Shown: positions 51,864-61,369, counted from the first letter of the stretch. The stretch: 64,000 bases of DNA from Citrobacter tructae (GCF_004684345.1 NZ_CP038469.1:3410001-3474000), one strand, 5' to 3'. The notes: generated from the letters alone by a model not told the origin. Made by a program: numbers and translations.

Positions 51864-52877
51864 ATGACAACACGTATAACGCTGTGGCGGGAATGCTTTG
51901 CAGAGCATCCGCGCATCTTACTGAAGAATGACGATTTCACGGTCACCGCGTTTCGCTATACCAGCGGTGTTGAAGGGCTGAAGATAGAAAACAGTCGCGG
52001 GCATCTGGTGATTCTGCCCTGGATGGGGCAGATGATCTGGGATGCGCAGTTCGATGATTATGATTTGACCATGCGCAACATGTTCAGCCAACCGAAACCT
52101 GCGACAGAAGTGGTGGCGACTTACGGCTGCTTTGCCTTCCACTCTGGGTTACTGGCCAATGGCTGCCCGTCGCCGGAGGATTCTCACCCATTACACGGTG
52201 AAATGGCCTGTGCCGCAATGGATGAAGCCTGGCTGGAGCTGGAGGGGGAGAGCCTACGGATAAGCGGACGCTACGAGTATGTGATGGGATTCGGTCATCA
52301 TTATCAGGCGCATCCTGCGGTAGTTATGCACAAAGAGAGCGCGCTGTTTGATATTCAGATGGCAGTTACCAATCTGTCTTCTGTGGCAATGCCGTTGCAG
52401 TACATGTGCCATATGAACTATGCCTACGTGCCGGAGGCCACTTTCAGCCAGAATATCCCAGATGAGGCGCTAACGCTGCGTGAGTCGGTTCCTGCACATG
52501 TAAAACCTACCGAGCAGTGGCTGGCGTTTAATCAACGGATCATGCAGGGCGAGGCCTCACTGTCGCAGCTTAGTGATCCAGATTTTTACGATCCAGAAAT
52601 CGTCTTCTTTGCTGACAAGCTGGACAGATACACAGATAAGCCAGAATTCAGCATGATTGCCCCGGATGGCACCACGTTCATTACGCGTTTCTCCAGCGCG
52701 GAGCTGAATTATGTGACGCGTTGGATCCTCTATAACGGCGATCAGCAGGTGGCAGCATTTGCCCTGCCCGCAACCTGTCGACCTGAAGGATTTCTGGCGG
52801 CACAACGAAATGGCTCATTGATTGAGATAGAACCACAACACTCCCGGATATTTACCGTCACTACTGGCATCGCCTGA
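51864..52877 (+). CDS. deoX: Aldose 1-epimerase-like protein DeoX
   Basis: This 337-residue protein belongs to the galactose mutarotase-like family (DUF4432). The mutarotase-type sequences GHLVILPWMGQMIWDAQFDD and LHGEMACAAMDEAW and the later MCHMNYAYV histidine region are visible. It probably interconverts deoxyribose anomers for the kinase or transporter; this is inferred from the operon. GAGGAGGGCG precedes the ATG. A strong terminator follows. Confidence 0.82.
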   Translation: MTTRITLWRECFAEHPRILLKNDDFTVTAFRYTSGVEGLKIENSRGHLVILPWMGQMIWDAQFDDYDLTMRNMFSQPKPATEVVATYGCFAFHSGLLANGCPSPEDSHPLHGEMACAAMDEAWLELEGESLRISGRYEYVMGFGHHYQAHPAVVMHKESALFDIQMAVTNLSSVAMPLQYMCHMNYAYVPEATFSQNIPDEALTLRESVPAHVKPTEQWLAFNQRIMQGEASLSQLSDPDFYDPEIVFFADKLDRYTDKPEFSMIAPDGTTFITRFSSAELNYVTRWILYNGDQQVAAFALPATCRPEGFLAAQRNGSLIEIEPQHSRIFTVTTGIA

Positions 52878-52897
52878 CCGCTCAAGGCTTGAACAGC

Positions 52898-52930
52898 AAC
52901 GCGCTTATCGATAAGGTAAGCGCGTTTTTT
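52898..52930 (+). terminator. Terminator of deoKPX
   Basis: ACGCGCTTA/TAAGCGCGT is followed by six T, 21 bases after deoX and just before uhpA. Confidence 0.9.
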
Positions 52931-52951
52931 ATACCTGCCAGGATGAAACCC

Positions 52952-53545
52952 ATGATTACCGTTGCCCTTATTGACGATCATCTCATCGTCCGCTCCGGCT
53001 TTGCGCAGCTGCTGGGGCTTGAACCTGATTTGCAGGTGGTCGCCGAATTCGGTTCGGGGCGTGAGGCGCTGGCGGGATTACCGGGGCGCGGTGCACAGGT
53101 GTGCATTTGCGACATTTCAATGCCGGATATCTCCGGGCTGGAGCTGATAAATCAGCTTCCCAAAGGCATGGCAATTATCATGCTCTCCGTTCACGACAGC
53201 CCGGCGCTGGTGGAACAGGCGTTAAATGCCGGTGCGCGCGGCTTCCTCTCCAAGCGTTGCAGCCCCGACGAACTGATTGCGGCGGTGCATACCGTGGCGA
53301 CCGGTGGCTGCTATCTCACGCCGGACATTGCCGTTAAGCTGGCCGCCGGACGTCAGGACCCGCTGACCAAACGCGAACGTCAGGTAGCAGAAAAGCTGGC
53401 GCAGGGCATGGCAGTCAAAGAGATTGCCGCCGAGCTGGGCCTGTCGCCGAAAACGGTACATGTGCACCGTGCCAACCTGATGGAAAAATTGGGCGTTAGC
53501 AACGATGTTGAACTGGCGCGGCGGATGTTTGACGGCTGGCAATGA
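52952..53545 (+). CDS. uhpA: Response regulator UhpA
   Basis: This 197-residue NarL/LuxR-type regulator activates uhpT. Acidic pocket Asp8 and Asp9 and the phosphorylated Asp54 are in place (LIDDH, then CICDISMPD). The LuxR helix-turn-helix at about residues 133-196 is KERQVAEKLAQGMAVKEIA and following. The frame extends 21 residues upstream through the deo terminator, so the start is MITVALIDD at 52952. It overlaps uhpB by four bases. Confidence 0.97.
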   Translation: MITVALIDDHLIVRSGFAQLLGLEPDLQVVAEFGSGREALAGLPGRGAQVCICDISMPDISGLELINQLPKGMAIIMLSVHDSPALVEQALNAGARGFLSKRCSPDELIAAVHTVATGGCYLTPDIAVKLAAGRQDPLTKRERQVAEKLAQGMAVKEIAAELGLSPKTVHVHRANLMEKLGVSNDVELARRMFDGWQ

Positions 53546-55044
53546 ATACCTTTCTCTCTCGCTCAATCACCGTTGTCGCCTGTTTCTTTATCTTCTCCGC
53601 CGCATGGTTCTGCCTGTGGAGCATCAGCCTACATCTGGTGGAAAGCCCGGAGCTGGCGGTGCTGCTGTTCCCGTTTGGCCTGCGGCTGGGACTGATGTTG
53701 CAATGCCCGCGCGGCTACTGGCCAGTGCTGTTAGGGGCCGAGTGGCTGTTGATCTGGTGGCTGGCGCAGGAAGTTGCGCTGGCGCACTTCCCCCTTTTGA
53801 TGATCGGTAGCCTGCTGACGCTGTTGCCCGTCACCTTGATCTGGCGCTATCGGCATCAGCGCGACTGGCGTACCTTGCTGTTGCAGGGAGCGGCGTTGAT
53901 CGCCGCGGCGCTGTTACAGTCACTGCCGTGGTTGGGGCAGGGGGAAGCCGCGTGGAATGCACTGCTGCTGACTCTGACTGGCGGGCTGACGCTGGCTCCT
54001 ATCTGCCTGGTGTTCTGGTACTACCTGACCAGCACCACCTGGCTGCCGCTCGGTCCAGCGGTGGTGTCTCAGCCGGTGAACTGGCGCGGAAAACATCTGG
54101 TGTGGTATCTGCTACTGTTCACCGTCAGCCTGTGGCTGCAACTGGGGTTGCCGGATGAACTGTCCCGCTTTACTCCCTTCTGTCTGGCGCTGCCGATCAT
54201 CGCGCTGGCCTGGCACTACGGCTGGCAAGGAGCGCTGATTGCCACGCTGATGAACGCCATTGCGTTGATTGCCAGCCAGACCTGGCACGATCATCCCGTT
54301 GATTTACTGCTCTCTTTGCTGGCGCAAAGCCTGACCGGGTTACTGCTCGGCGCGGGGATCCAGCGCCTGCGTGAACTCAACCAGTCGCTACAAAACGAGC
54401 TGGCGCGTAACCATCGGCTGGCGGAACGCTTGCTGGAAACCGAAGAGAGCGTGCGCCGCGACGTGGCGCGCGAACTGCATGACGATATCGGCCAGACCAT
54501 CACCGCCATCCGTACGCAGGCGGGCATTGTCCAGCGGCTGGCCCCGGAGAATGCGGGGGTGAAGCAGAGCGGGGTGCATATCGAGCAGCTCTCGCTGGGC
54601 GTCTACGATTCAGTACGCCGCCTGCTCGGGCGTTTACGTCCACGGCAGCTCGACGATCTGACGCTGGAGCAGGCCATTCGCTCGCTACTGCGCGAAATGG
54701 AGCTGGAAAGTCGCGGCATCGTCAGTCATCTCGACTGGCATATTGATGAATCGGCCCTCAGTGAAAGCCAGCGCGTGACGCTGTTCCGCGTCTGTCAGGA
54801 AGGGCTAAACAATATCGTGAAGCACGCCAACGCCAGCGCGGTGACGTTACAAGGCTGGCAACAGGATGAGCGGCTGATGCTGGTGATGGAAGATGATGGC
54901 TGCGGCCTGCCGCCGGGCTCTAACCAACAGGGATTTGGCTTGACCGGAATGCGTGAGCGTATTACCGCCCTCGGCGGTTCGCTCTCGATTTCCTGCACGC
55001 ATGGCACGCGGGTCAGCGTGTCTTTGCCTCAGCGCTACGTGTAA
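53542..55044 (+). CDS. uhpB: Sensor histidine kinase UhpB
   Basis: This 500-residue kinase has an N-terminal MASE1-type membrane domain of about eight segments (residues 1-275) and a NarX-like kinase part. The phosphorylated histidine is His313 in ARELHDDIGQTITAIR. The ATPase motifs are VCQEGLNNIVKHANAS and EDDGCGLPPGS. It receives the glucose-6-phosphate signal from UhpC and phosphorylates UhpA. Confidence 0.97.
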   Translation: MNTFLSRSITVVACFFIFSAAWFCLWSISLHLVESPELAVLLFPFGLRLGLMLQCPRGYWPVLLGAEWLLIWWLAQEVALAHFPLLMIGSLLTLLPVTLIWRYRHQRDWRTLLLQGAALIAAALLQSLPWLGQGEAAWNALLLTLTGGLTLAPICLVFWYYLTSTTWLPLGPAVVSQPVNWRGKHLVWYLLLFTVSLWLQLGLPDELSRFTPFCLALPIIALAWHYGWQGALIATLMNAIALIASQTWHDHPVDLLLSLLAQSLTGLLLGAGIQRLRELNQSLQNELARNHRLAERLLETEESVRRDVARELHDDIGQTITAIRTQAGIVQRLAPENAGVKQSGVHIEQLSLGVYDSVRRLLGRLRPRQLDDLTLEQAIRSLLREMELESRGIVSHLDWHIDESALSESQRVTLFRVCQEGLNNIVKHANASAVTLQGWQQDERLMLVMEDDGCGLPPGSNQQGFGLTGMRERITALGGSLSISCTHGTRVSVSLPQRYV

Positions 55045-55053
55045 GGAGCATTG

Positions 55054-56382
55054 ATGCTGACGTTTTTTAAAGCCCCGGCCAATGCGCCGCTCATCACTGA
55101 TAAGCACGAGATTGATGCTCGCTACCGCTACTGGCGACGCCATATTCTGACCACTATCTGGCTTGGCTATGCGCTGTTCTATTTCACGCGCAAAAGCTTT
55201 AACGCGGCGGTGCCGGATATCCTCACCAGCGGCGTGCTCACTCGCAGCGACATTGGCCTGCTGGCAACGCTGTTTTACATCACCTATGGTCTGTCGAAGT
55301 TTGTCTCCGGCATCGTCAGCGACCATTCCAACGCCCGCTATTTTATGGGTATTGGGCTGATTGCCACTGGCGTGGTGAACATTTTGTTTGGCTTCTCCAC
55401 CTCGCTGTGGGCGTTTGCCGTACTGTGGGCGCTCAATGCCTTCTTCCAGGGCTGGGGATCGCCGGTGTGCGCCCGTCTGTTAACGGCCTGGTATTCGCGT
55501 ACCGAACGCGGCGGCTGGTGGGCGTTATGGAATACCGCGCATAACGTTGGTGGAGCATTAATCCCAATGGTGATGGCAGCTGCTGCGCTGCACTACGGCT
55601 GGCGTGCCGGGATGATGATTGCCGGGCTGGTGGCGATTGTGGTCGGTATTTTCCTCTGCTGGCGGTTGCGCGATCGCCCGCAGGCCATCGGCTTACCCCC
55701 GGTTGGCGACTGGCGGCACGACGAGCTGGAAATCGCTCAACAGCAGGAAGGCGCAGGGTTGTCCCGCAAAGAGATCCTCACCAAATACGTGCTGCTGAAC
55801 CCGTATATCTGGCTGTTGTCGCTGTGCTACGTGCTGGTATACGTGGTGCGCGCGGCGATCAACGACTGGGGCAACCTGTACATGTCGGAGACGCTTGGCG
55901 TTGATTTGGTGACTGCGAATACGGCGGTCACCATGTTTGAGCTGGGCGGATTTATCGGTGCGCTGGTGGCAGGCTGGGGATCGGACAAGCTGTTTAACGG
56001 CAACCGTGGCCCCATGAACCTGATATTCGCTGCCGGGATTTTGCTCTCCGTTGGTTCACTGTGGCTGATGCCGTTCGCCAGCTATGTGATGCAGGCGGCG
56101 TGCTTCTTCACCACCGGATTTTTCGTCTTTGGTCCGCAGATGTTGATTGGCATGGCAGCGGCAGAGTGCTCGCATAAAGAGGCGGCGGGCGCGGCGACCG
56201 GGTTTGTCGGGCTGTTTGCTTATCTGGGTGCGTCGCTCTCCGGCTGGCCGCTGGCGAAGGTGATGGAAGTCTGGCACTGGACCGGATTCTTCGTGGTGAT
56301 CGCCATCGCGGCGGGCATTTCCGCGCTGCTGTTGCTGCCGTTTTTAAATGCCCAGGCGCCACGCGACGTCAGCGAAGCGTGA
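55054..56382 (+). CDS. uhpC: Glucose-6-phosphate sensor UhpC
   Basis: This 442-residue organophosphate-family MFS protein is a close relative of UhpT that acts mainly as a receptor and signals to UhpB. The family motif YALFYFTRKSFNAAVP is near residues 45-60, and NTAHNVGGALIP near 165. The ATG at 55054 follows AAGGAGCATTG; a TTG one codon earlier is less likely. Its stop codon is part of a CRP-like site for uhpT. Confidence 0.96.
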   Translation: MLTFFKAPANAPLITDKHEIDARYRYWRRHILTTIWLGYALFYFTRKSFNAAVPDILTSGVLTRSDIGLLATLFYITYGLSKFVSGIVSDHSNARYFMGIGLIATGVVNILFGFSTSLWAFAVLWALNAFFQGWGSPVCARLLTAWYSRTERGGWWALWNTAHNVGGALIPMVMAAAALHYGWRAGMMIAGLVAIVVGIFLCWRLRDRPQAIGLPPVGDWRHDELEIAQQQEGAGLSRKEILTKYVLLNPYIWLLSLCYVLVYVVRAAINDWGNLYMSETLGVDLVTANTAVTMFELGGFIGALVAGWGSDKLFNGNRGPMNLIFAAGILLSVGSLWLMPFASYVMQAACFFTTGFFVFGPQMLIGMAAAECSHKEAAGAATGFVGLFAYLGASLSGWPLAKVMEVWHWTGFFVVIAIAAGISALLLLPFLNAQAPRDVSEA

Positions 56383-56489
56383 TGCACCTCACCTTTTTTC
56401 CCCGAGTAGGGCAAAACTAAGAAATTTTCTCGGTTTCACCTGGACGCTGTCTCAGGCATCTCTCTTGGCTGATTTTTACAATGCCTGCC
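56378..56489 (+). promoter_or_regulatory. uhpT promoter with CRP-like and UhpA-region sequences
   Basis: TACAAT (-10) at 56477-56482 predicts a start at 56489, with no good -35, as for an activator-dependent promoter. CGTGA-TGCACC-TCACC at 56378-56393 is CRP-like and centred 103-104 bases upstream, the position known for CRP at E. coli uhpT. The UhpA region (about -80 to -50) falls at 56409-56439; CCTG/CAGG arms lie at 56439-56456. Confidence 0.75.
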
Positions 56490-56524
56490 ATTCGCAGGTA
56501 TAAAAATCAGCTCAGGAGCAAACC

Positions 56525-57916
56525 ATGCTGGCTTTCCTCAATCAGGTGCGCAAGCCGACCCTGGATCTGCCGCTCGATGTGCGGCGCAAAATGTGGTTCA
56601 AACCGTTCATGCAGTCCTATCTGGTGGTTTTCATCGGCTACCTGACCATGTACCTGATCCGCAAAAACTTCAACATCGCGCAGAACGACATGATCTCCAC
56701 CTACGGGCTGAGCATGACGCAGTTGGGGATGATTGGGCTGGGCTTCTCCATCACCTACGGCGTGGGTAAAACGCTGGTTTCCTACTATGCGGACGGCAAA
56801 AATACCAAGCAATTCCTGCCGTTTATGCTGATTCTCTCCGCCATTTGTATGCTCGGCTTCAGCGCCAGCATGGGCGCGGGTTCTACCAGCCTGTTTCTGA
56901 TGATCGCCTTTTACGCGCTGAGCGGTTTCTTCCAGAGTACCGGTGGCTCATGCAGTTACTCGACCATCACCAAATGGACGCCGCGCCGTAAGCGTGGATC
57001 GTATCTCGGTATGTGGAACATCTCCCACAACCTCGGCGGTGCGGGTGCGGCAGGCGTAGCGCTGTTTGGCGCTAATGTGTTGTTCGACGGACACGTCATC
57101 GGGATGTTTATCTTCCCGTCAATTATCGCGCTGATCGTCGGCTTTATTGGCCTGCGTTACGGCAGCGACTCCCCGGAATCTTATGGCCTCGGCAAAGCTG
57201 AAGAGCTGTTCGGTGAAGAGATTAGTGAAGAGGACAAAGAAACCGAAGAAAACGAGATGACCAAATGGCAGATCTTTGTTGAGTACGTGCTGAAAAACAA
57301 AGTGATTTGGCTGCTGTGCTTCTCAAACATCTTCCTGTACGTGGTGCGTATCGGTATCGACCAGTGGTCAACCGTGTACGCTTTCCAGGAGCTGAAGCTG
57401 TCTAAAGAGGTGGCGATTCAGGGCTTTACCCTGTTTGAAGTGGGGGCGCTGGTCGGTACCCTGCTGTGGGGCTGGTTGTCGGATCTGGCGAACGGTCGTC
57501 GTGCGTTGGTAGCTTGTGTGGCACTGGCGCTGATTATCGCCACGCTGGGCGTTTACCAGCATGCCAGCAACCAGTACGTTTACCTGGCTTCCCTGTTTGC
57601 GCTCGGTTTCCTGGTGTTTGGCCCGCAGTTGTTAATTGGTGTGGCGGCAGTCGGTTTTGTGCCGAAAAAAGCGATCGGCGCGGCCGATGGGATTAAAGGC
57701 ACCTTCGCTTATCTGATCGGTGACAGCTTCGCTAAGCTGGGTCTGGGAATGATTGCCGACGGTACGCCGGTCTTCGGCCTGACCGGCTGGGCGGGCACTT
57801 TCGCTGCGCTGGACACCGCCGCTATCGCCTGTATCTGCCTGATGGCTATCGTGGCCGTCTTCGAAGAACGTAAAATCCGCCGCGAGAAAAAAATTCAGCA
57901 GTTAAAAACCGCTTAA
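56525..57916 (+). CDS. uhpT: Hexose-6-phosphate:phosphate antiporter UhpT
   Basis: This 463-residue MFS exchanger takes up glucose-6-phosphate and related esters, as well as fosfomycin, in exchange for phosphate. The two arginines needed for phosphate binding are in LIRKNFNIAQ (about residue 46) and VVRIGIDQWS (about residue 275). GGAG precedes the ATG. It is separate from uhpABC, with its own promoter. The sequence is intact. Confidence 0.98.
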   Translation: MLAFLNQVRKPTLDLPLDVRRKMWFKPFMQSYLVVFIGYLTMYLIRKNFNIAQNDMISTYGLSMTQLGMIGLGFSITYGVGKTLVSYYADGKNTKQFLPFMLILSAICMLGFSASMGAGSTSLFLMIAFYALSGFFQSTGGSCSYSTITKWTPRRKRGSYLGMWNISHNLGGAGAAGVALFGANVLFDGHVIGMFIFPSIIALIVGFIGLRYGSDSPESYGLGKAEELFGEEISEEDKETEENEMTKWQIFVEYVLKNKVIWLLCFSNIFLYVVRIGIDQWSTVYAFQELKLSKEVAIQGFTLFEVGALVGTLLWGWLSDLANGRRALVACVALALIIATLGVYQHASNQYVYLASLFALGFLVFGPQLLIGVAAVGFVPKKAIGAADGIKGTFAYLIGDSFAKLGLGMIADGTPVFGLTGWAGTFAALDTAAIACICLMAIVAVFEERKIRREKKIQQLKTA

Positions 57917-57936
57917 GTGTGTAGTGGTAACTTTTT

Positions 57937-57962
57937 GCCCGCCTTCATGGCGGGCTTTTTTA
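57937..57962 (+). terminator. Terminator after uhpT
   Basis: The perfect stem GCCCGCC/GGCGGGC with a TTCAT loop is followed by seven T. Confidence 0.93.
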
Positions 57963-58060
57963 TGCCTCGGCTCCGCCCTGAATCGCGTTAACACGTTCAG
58001 TCGTCGACAGAGATAGATTTACCGCTATGATGGGCATCCTGTCTGGTAATGGATGTGCGC

Positions 58061-58513
58061 ATGATTTGGATAATGCTGGCCACCTTGGTCGTTGTTTTTG
58101 TTGTGGGTTTTCGGGTGCTGACATCTGGGGCGCGACGTGCGATTCGCCGTTTGAGTGAGCGCCTGGGTATTGATGTGATGCCGGTAGAATCGATGACCGA
58201 TCAGATGGGAAAAGTGCAGGGCGAGGCGTTTTTACAGTACCTTCACCGGCCTGACGAATCGCACCTGCAAAATGCCGCGCAGGTGCTGTTGATCTGGCAA
58301 ATCGTCATTGTCGACGGCAGCGAGCAGAACCTGCTGCAGTGGCACCGTTTGCTGCAAAAAGCTCGGCTGGCTACGCCGATTACCGACGCGCAGGTGCGCC
58401 TGGCGCTCGGCTTTCTGCGTGAAATGGAGCCGGATATGCAGGAGATTAATACCTTCCAGATGCGCTACAACGCCTTTTTCCAGCCCGAAGACGGCGTGCA
58501 CTGGCTGCACTGA
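58061..58513 (+). CDS. yicN: DUF1198 family protein YicN
   Basis: This 150-residue protein matches E. coli YicN. An N-terminal hydrophobic anchor (residues 2-20, IWIMLATLVVVFVVGFRVL) is followed by a soluble helical part. The role is unknown. I use ATG at 58061 to match the family length; four more codons are open upstream to 58049. In E. coli adeD and adeQ lie between uhpT and yicN; they are missing here. Confidence 0.85.
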   Translation: MIWIMLATLVVVFVVGFRVLTSGARRAIRRLSERLGIDVMPVESMTDQMGKVQGEAFLQYLHRPDESHLQNAAQVLLIWQIVIVDGSEQNLLQWHRLLQKARLATPITDAQVRLALGFLREMEPDMQEINTFQMRYNAFFQPEDGVHWLH

Positions 58514-58525
58514 AATTGTGTTTTG

Positions 58526-58553
58526 TAATGACGACTATTTTTAATCGTCATTA
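58526..58553 (+). terminator. Hairpin after yicN
   Basis: TAATGACGA/TCGTCATTA with a ten-base loop lies 12 bases after the yicN stop. The following TCTTTCG is a poor T run, so this is a weak terminator. Confidence 0.5.
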
Positions 58554-58678
58554 TCTTTCGATCACCCTGTTACTCGTGACGTATCAAAATAAAAACAGTT
58601 GCTGAAACGTTAAATACGTCACACTTTTAATGTTACACTGCGTAACTTTTCTACAATAACCCCACGCAGGTAACAAAA

Positions 58679-59872
58679 TTGAGTGAAGCTATTGAACAAA
58701 AATCCCGCGCTGAGGTGAATACCCGACCTAACTGGTCGGCGGTATTCGCCGTGGCGTTCTGCGTTGCCTGCCTGATAACCGTTGAGTTTCTGCCTGTCAG
58801 TTTGCTAACGCCGATGGCGCAGGATCTGGGTATTTCAGAAGGTGTTGCCGGACAATCGGTGACGGTGACGGCATTTGTCGCCATGTTTGCCAGCCTGTTT
58901 GTGACGCAAATCATCCAGGCGACCGATCGTCGCTATGTGGTGATCCTGTTCTCTGTGCTGCTGACGCTCTCCTGCCTGCTGGTCTCGTTTGCCAACTCTT
59001 TTACGCTGCTGCTGGTGGGGCGCGCCTGTCTTGGGCTGGCGCTCGGCGGCTTCTGGGCAATGTCGGCGTCGCTGACCATGCGTCTGGTACCCGCTCGCAC
59101 AGTACCGAAAGCGCTATCGGTTATCTTTGGCGCAGTTTCTATTGCGCTGGTGATTGCCGCACCGTTGGGGAGTTTTTTAGGCGGTATTATCGGTTGGCGT
59201 AACGTATTCAATGCGGCGGCGGTGATGGGAGTGCTGTGCACCATTTGGGTGGTGAAATCACTGCCTTCGCTGCCCGGTGAGCCGTCGCGCCAAAAACAAA
59301 ATATGTTCAGCCTGCTGCAGCGTCCGGGCGTGATGGCTGGCATGATCGCCATCTTTATGTCCTTTGCCGGGCAGTTTGCCTTCTTTACCTACATCCGTCC
59401 GGTGTATATGAATCTGGCGGGCTTTGATGTTGATGGCCTGACGCTGGTTCTGCTGAGCTTTGGTATCGCAAGCTTTGTTGGCACGTCGCTCTCTTCGATG
59501 ATCCTGAAGCGCTCGGTCAAACTGGCGTTAGCCGGAGCACCGCTGGTGCTGGCGCTCAGTGCGCTGATACTGATCCTGTGGGGCAGCGACAAAGTGGTCG
59601 CGGCTGGCATTGCGATTGTCTGGGGGCTGGCGTTTGCGCTGGTGCCGGTGGGTTGGTCGACGTGGATCACTCGCTCGCTTGCCGATCAGGCAGAAAAAGC
59701 CGGTTCGGTGCAGGTTGCTGTGATCCAGATGGCCAATACCTGTGGGGCTGCGGTGGGCGGTTATGCGCTCGATAACCTCGGACTGCTGTCACCGTTGGTG
59801 CTCTCTGGTAGCCTGATGTTGCTGACGGCGCTTGTGGTGGCAGCGAAAGTGCGCATAAAAGAGGCGCAGTAA
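58679..59872 (+). CDS. nepI: Purine ribonucleoside efflux pump NepI
   Basis: This 397-residue MFS exporter expels inosine and related nucleosides. About twelve hydrophobic segments are seen, with the conserved LPVSLLTPMAQDLGISEG near residues 40-57 and RACLGLALGGFWAM near residue 118. The start is TTG at 58679 after GCAGGTAACAAAA; no ATG lies at a suitable place, and MSEA-like starts are typical for the family. It is convergent with the GH1 gene. Confidence 0.92.
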   Translation: MSEAIEQKSRAEVNTRPNWSAVFAVAFCVACLITVEFLPVSLLTPMAQDLGISEGVAGQSVTVTAFVAMFASLFVTQIIQATDRRYVVILFSVLLTLSCLLVSFANSFTLLLVGRACLGLALGGFWAMSASLTMRLVPARTVPKALSVIFGAVSIALVIAAPLGSFLGGIIGWRNVFNAAAVMGVLCTIWVVKSLPSLPGEPSRQKQNMFSLLQRPGVMAGMIAIFMSFAGQFAFFTYIRPVYMNLAGFDVDGLTLVLLSFGIASFVGTSLSSMILKRSVKLALAGAPLVLALSALILILWGSDKVVAAGIAIVWGLAFALVPVGWSTWITRSLADQAEKAGSVQVAVIQMANTCGAAVGGYALDNLGLLSPLVLSGSLMLLTALVVAAKVRIKEAQ

Positions 59873-59886
59873 TCTCCAGCTTTGTT

Positions 59887-59919
59887 TGCCGGATGAGGCA
59901 CTGACACCGCCATCCGGCA
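59887..59919. repeat. REP element between nepI and the GH1 gene
   Basis: TGCCGGATG ... CATCCGGCA followed by TTTTG is a REP unit that may also terminate nepI. Confidence 0.8.
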
Positions 59920-59932
59920 TTTTGCCCACTTC

Positions 59933-61315
59933 TCAATCAAAACCATTGTTTTCGGCGGCATGGGCAAACCACTCGCCGCTCTTTTTCACTGTACGTTTTT
60001 GCGTGTCTAAATCTAACTGAACAAAACCGTAGCGGTTTTTATATCCGTTAAGCCATGACCAGTTATCAATAAAGGTCCACATATGGTAGCCAAGGCAATT
60101 ACAGCCTTCGCTAATGCCTTTATGCAGCCATTTAAGGTGTTCTGAGACAAACTCAATACGGTAACTATCGTTAATCTGACCTTCCTGAATAAAACGTTGC
60201 TCGTTTTCTACGCCCATCCCGTTTTCAGAAATAAAACAGCGCGGGTTGCCGTAATTATCACGCAGATTAGTAACAATATCGTAAATACCCGGCTCATAAA
60301 TTTCCCAGCCACGGTACGGGTTCATTTTACGTCCCGGCATTTCGTAGTAGTCAAACAGCGACTCTGGCATAAACGGCGCGTCAGGATTGACGGCGCTATC
60401 ACGACATTTTACCCGGCGCGGCTGGTAATAGTTAATGCCGAGCAGGTCGATTTTGCCATCGGCTATCAACTGGCTGTCGCCGGGCTGACAGGTTGGCAGC
60501 TGATTGTACGCTTTCAGCAGTTCTACCAGATCCGCCGGGTATTCGCCTTTTAATACCGGATCGAGGAAACTGCGGTTAAACAGCAGATCCGCATGGTGCG
60601 CGGCTTTTACATCCGCCGGGTTTTGCGAGCGCGGGTAAGACGGCGTTAAATTCAGCACCACGCCGATTTCACCGTCATAGTTTCCGGTGCGGTACGCGCG
60701 AACAGCCGTCGAATGCGCCAGTATAGTGTGGTACGCCACGGTCGCGGCACGTTTGAAATCCACCACGTTAGGGTAATGGAAGTCATACAGATAACCGCCT
60801 TCTACTGGAACAATCGGCTCGTTGAAGGTAAACCAGTGCTTAACCCGGTTGCCGAACAATGTAAAACACGTTTGGGCGTAGCGACCAAATGCTTCCACCA
60901 CCTCACGGTTCTCCCAGCCACCTTTCTCCTGCATGACCATTGGCATATCGAAGTGGAACAGGGTGATAAAGGGCGTGATATCCTGCGACAACAGCTCGTC
61001 GATGACGTTGTTATAGAAATCGACCGCTTCAGGATTCACCTCGCCGACGCCGTCCGGGATCAGGCGCGACCAGCTCAGAGACGTACGGAAGCTGTTGTGT
61101 TTCAGCTGCTTTAACAGCGCGATGTCCTGCTTCCAGTGCTGATAAAACGATGAGGTGTTCGCCGGGCCAACTCCCTGATGGAAACGACCTGGCTGACGGT
61201 CGAACCACACGTCCCATGTGGTCTGGCTTTTGCCACCGTTCAGGCTATCCCCTTCGGTTTGCAGCGCTGAGCAGGCACTGCCCCACCAGAAGTTTTCGGG
61301 AAAACGGTATCGCAT
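59933..61315 (-). CDS. GH1 glycosidase, probably 6-phospho-beta-glucosidase-like
   Basis: This 460-residue protein is a family 1 glycoside hydrolase. The acid/base glutamate is Glu166 in TFNEP and the nucleophile Glu364 in FISENG. The loop that reads the sugar's C6 group is NWSWLNGYKNRYG (residues 418-430). Ser420 and Tyr429 correspond to the phosphate-binding Ser and Tyr of LacG-type 6-phospho-glycosidases, but Asn427 replaces the lysine. The specificity, phosphorylated or not, is therefore open. No PTS gene or regulator is beside it. A LacI-type palindrome lies upstream. Confidence 0.82.
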   Translation of the reverse strand: MRYRFPENFWWGSACSALQTEGDSLNGGKSQTTWDVWFDRQPGRFHQGVGPANTSSFYQHWKQDIALLKQLKHNSFRTSLSWSRLIPDGVGEVNPEAVDFYNNVIDELLSQDITPFITLFHFDMPMVMQEKGGWENREVVEAFGRYAQTCFTLFGNRVKHWFTFNEPIVPVEGGYLYDFHYPNVVDFKRAATVAYHTILAHSTAVRAYRTGNYDGEIGVVLNLTPSYPRSQNPADVKAAHHADLLFNRSFLDPVLKGEYPADLVELLKAYNQLPTCQPGDSQLIADGKIDLLGINYYQPRRVKCRDSAVNPDAPFMPESLFDYYEMPGRKMNPYRGWEIYEPGIYDIVTNLRDNYGNPRCFISENGMGVENEQRFIQEGQINDSYRIEFVSEHLKWLHKGISEGCNCLGYHMWTFIDNWSWLNGYKNRYGFVQLDLDTQKRTVKKSGEWFAHAAENNGFD

Positions 61316-61369
61316 TATCTTGCTCCTTGATGTATTTCATTTCCCTACACAATAGGCGATTTTTATTAT

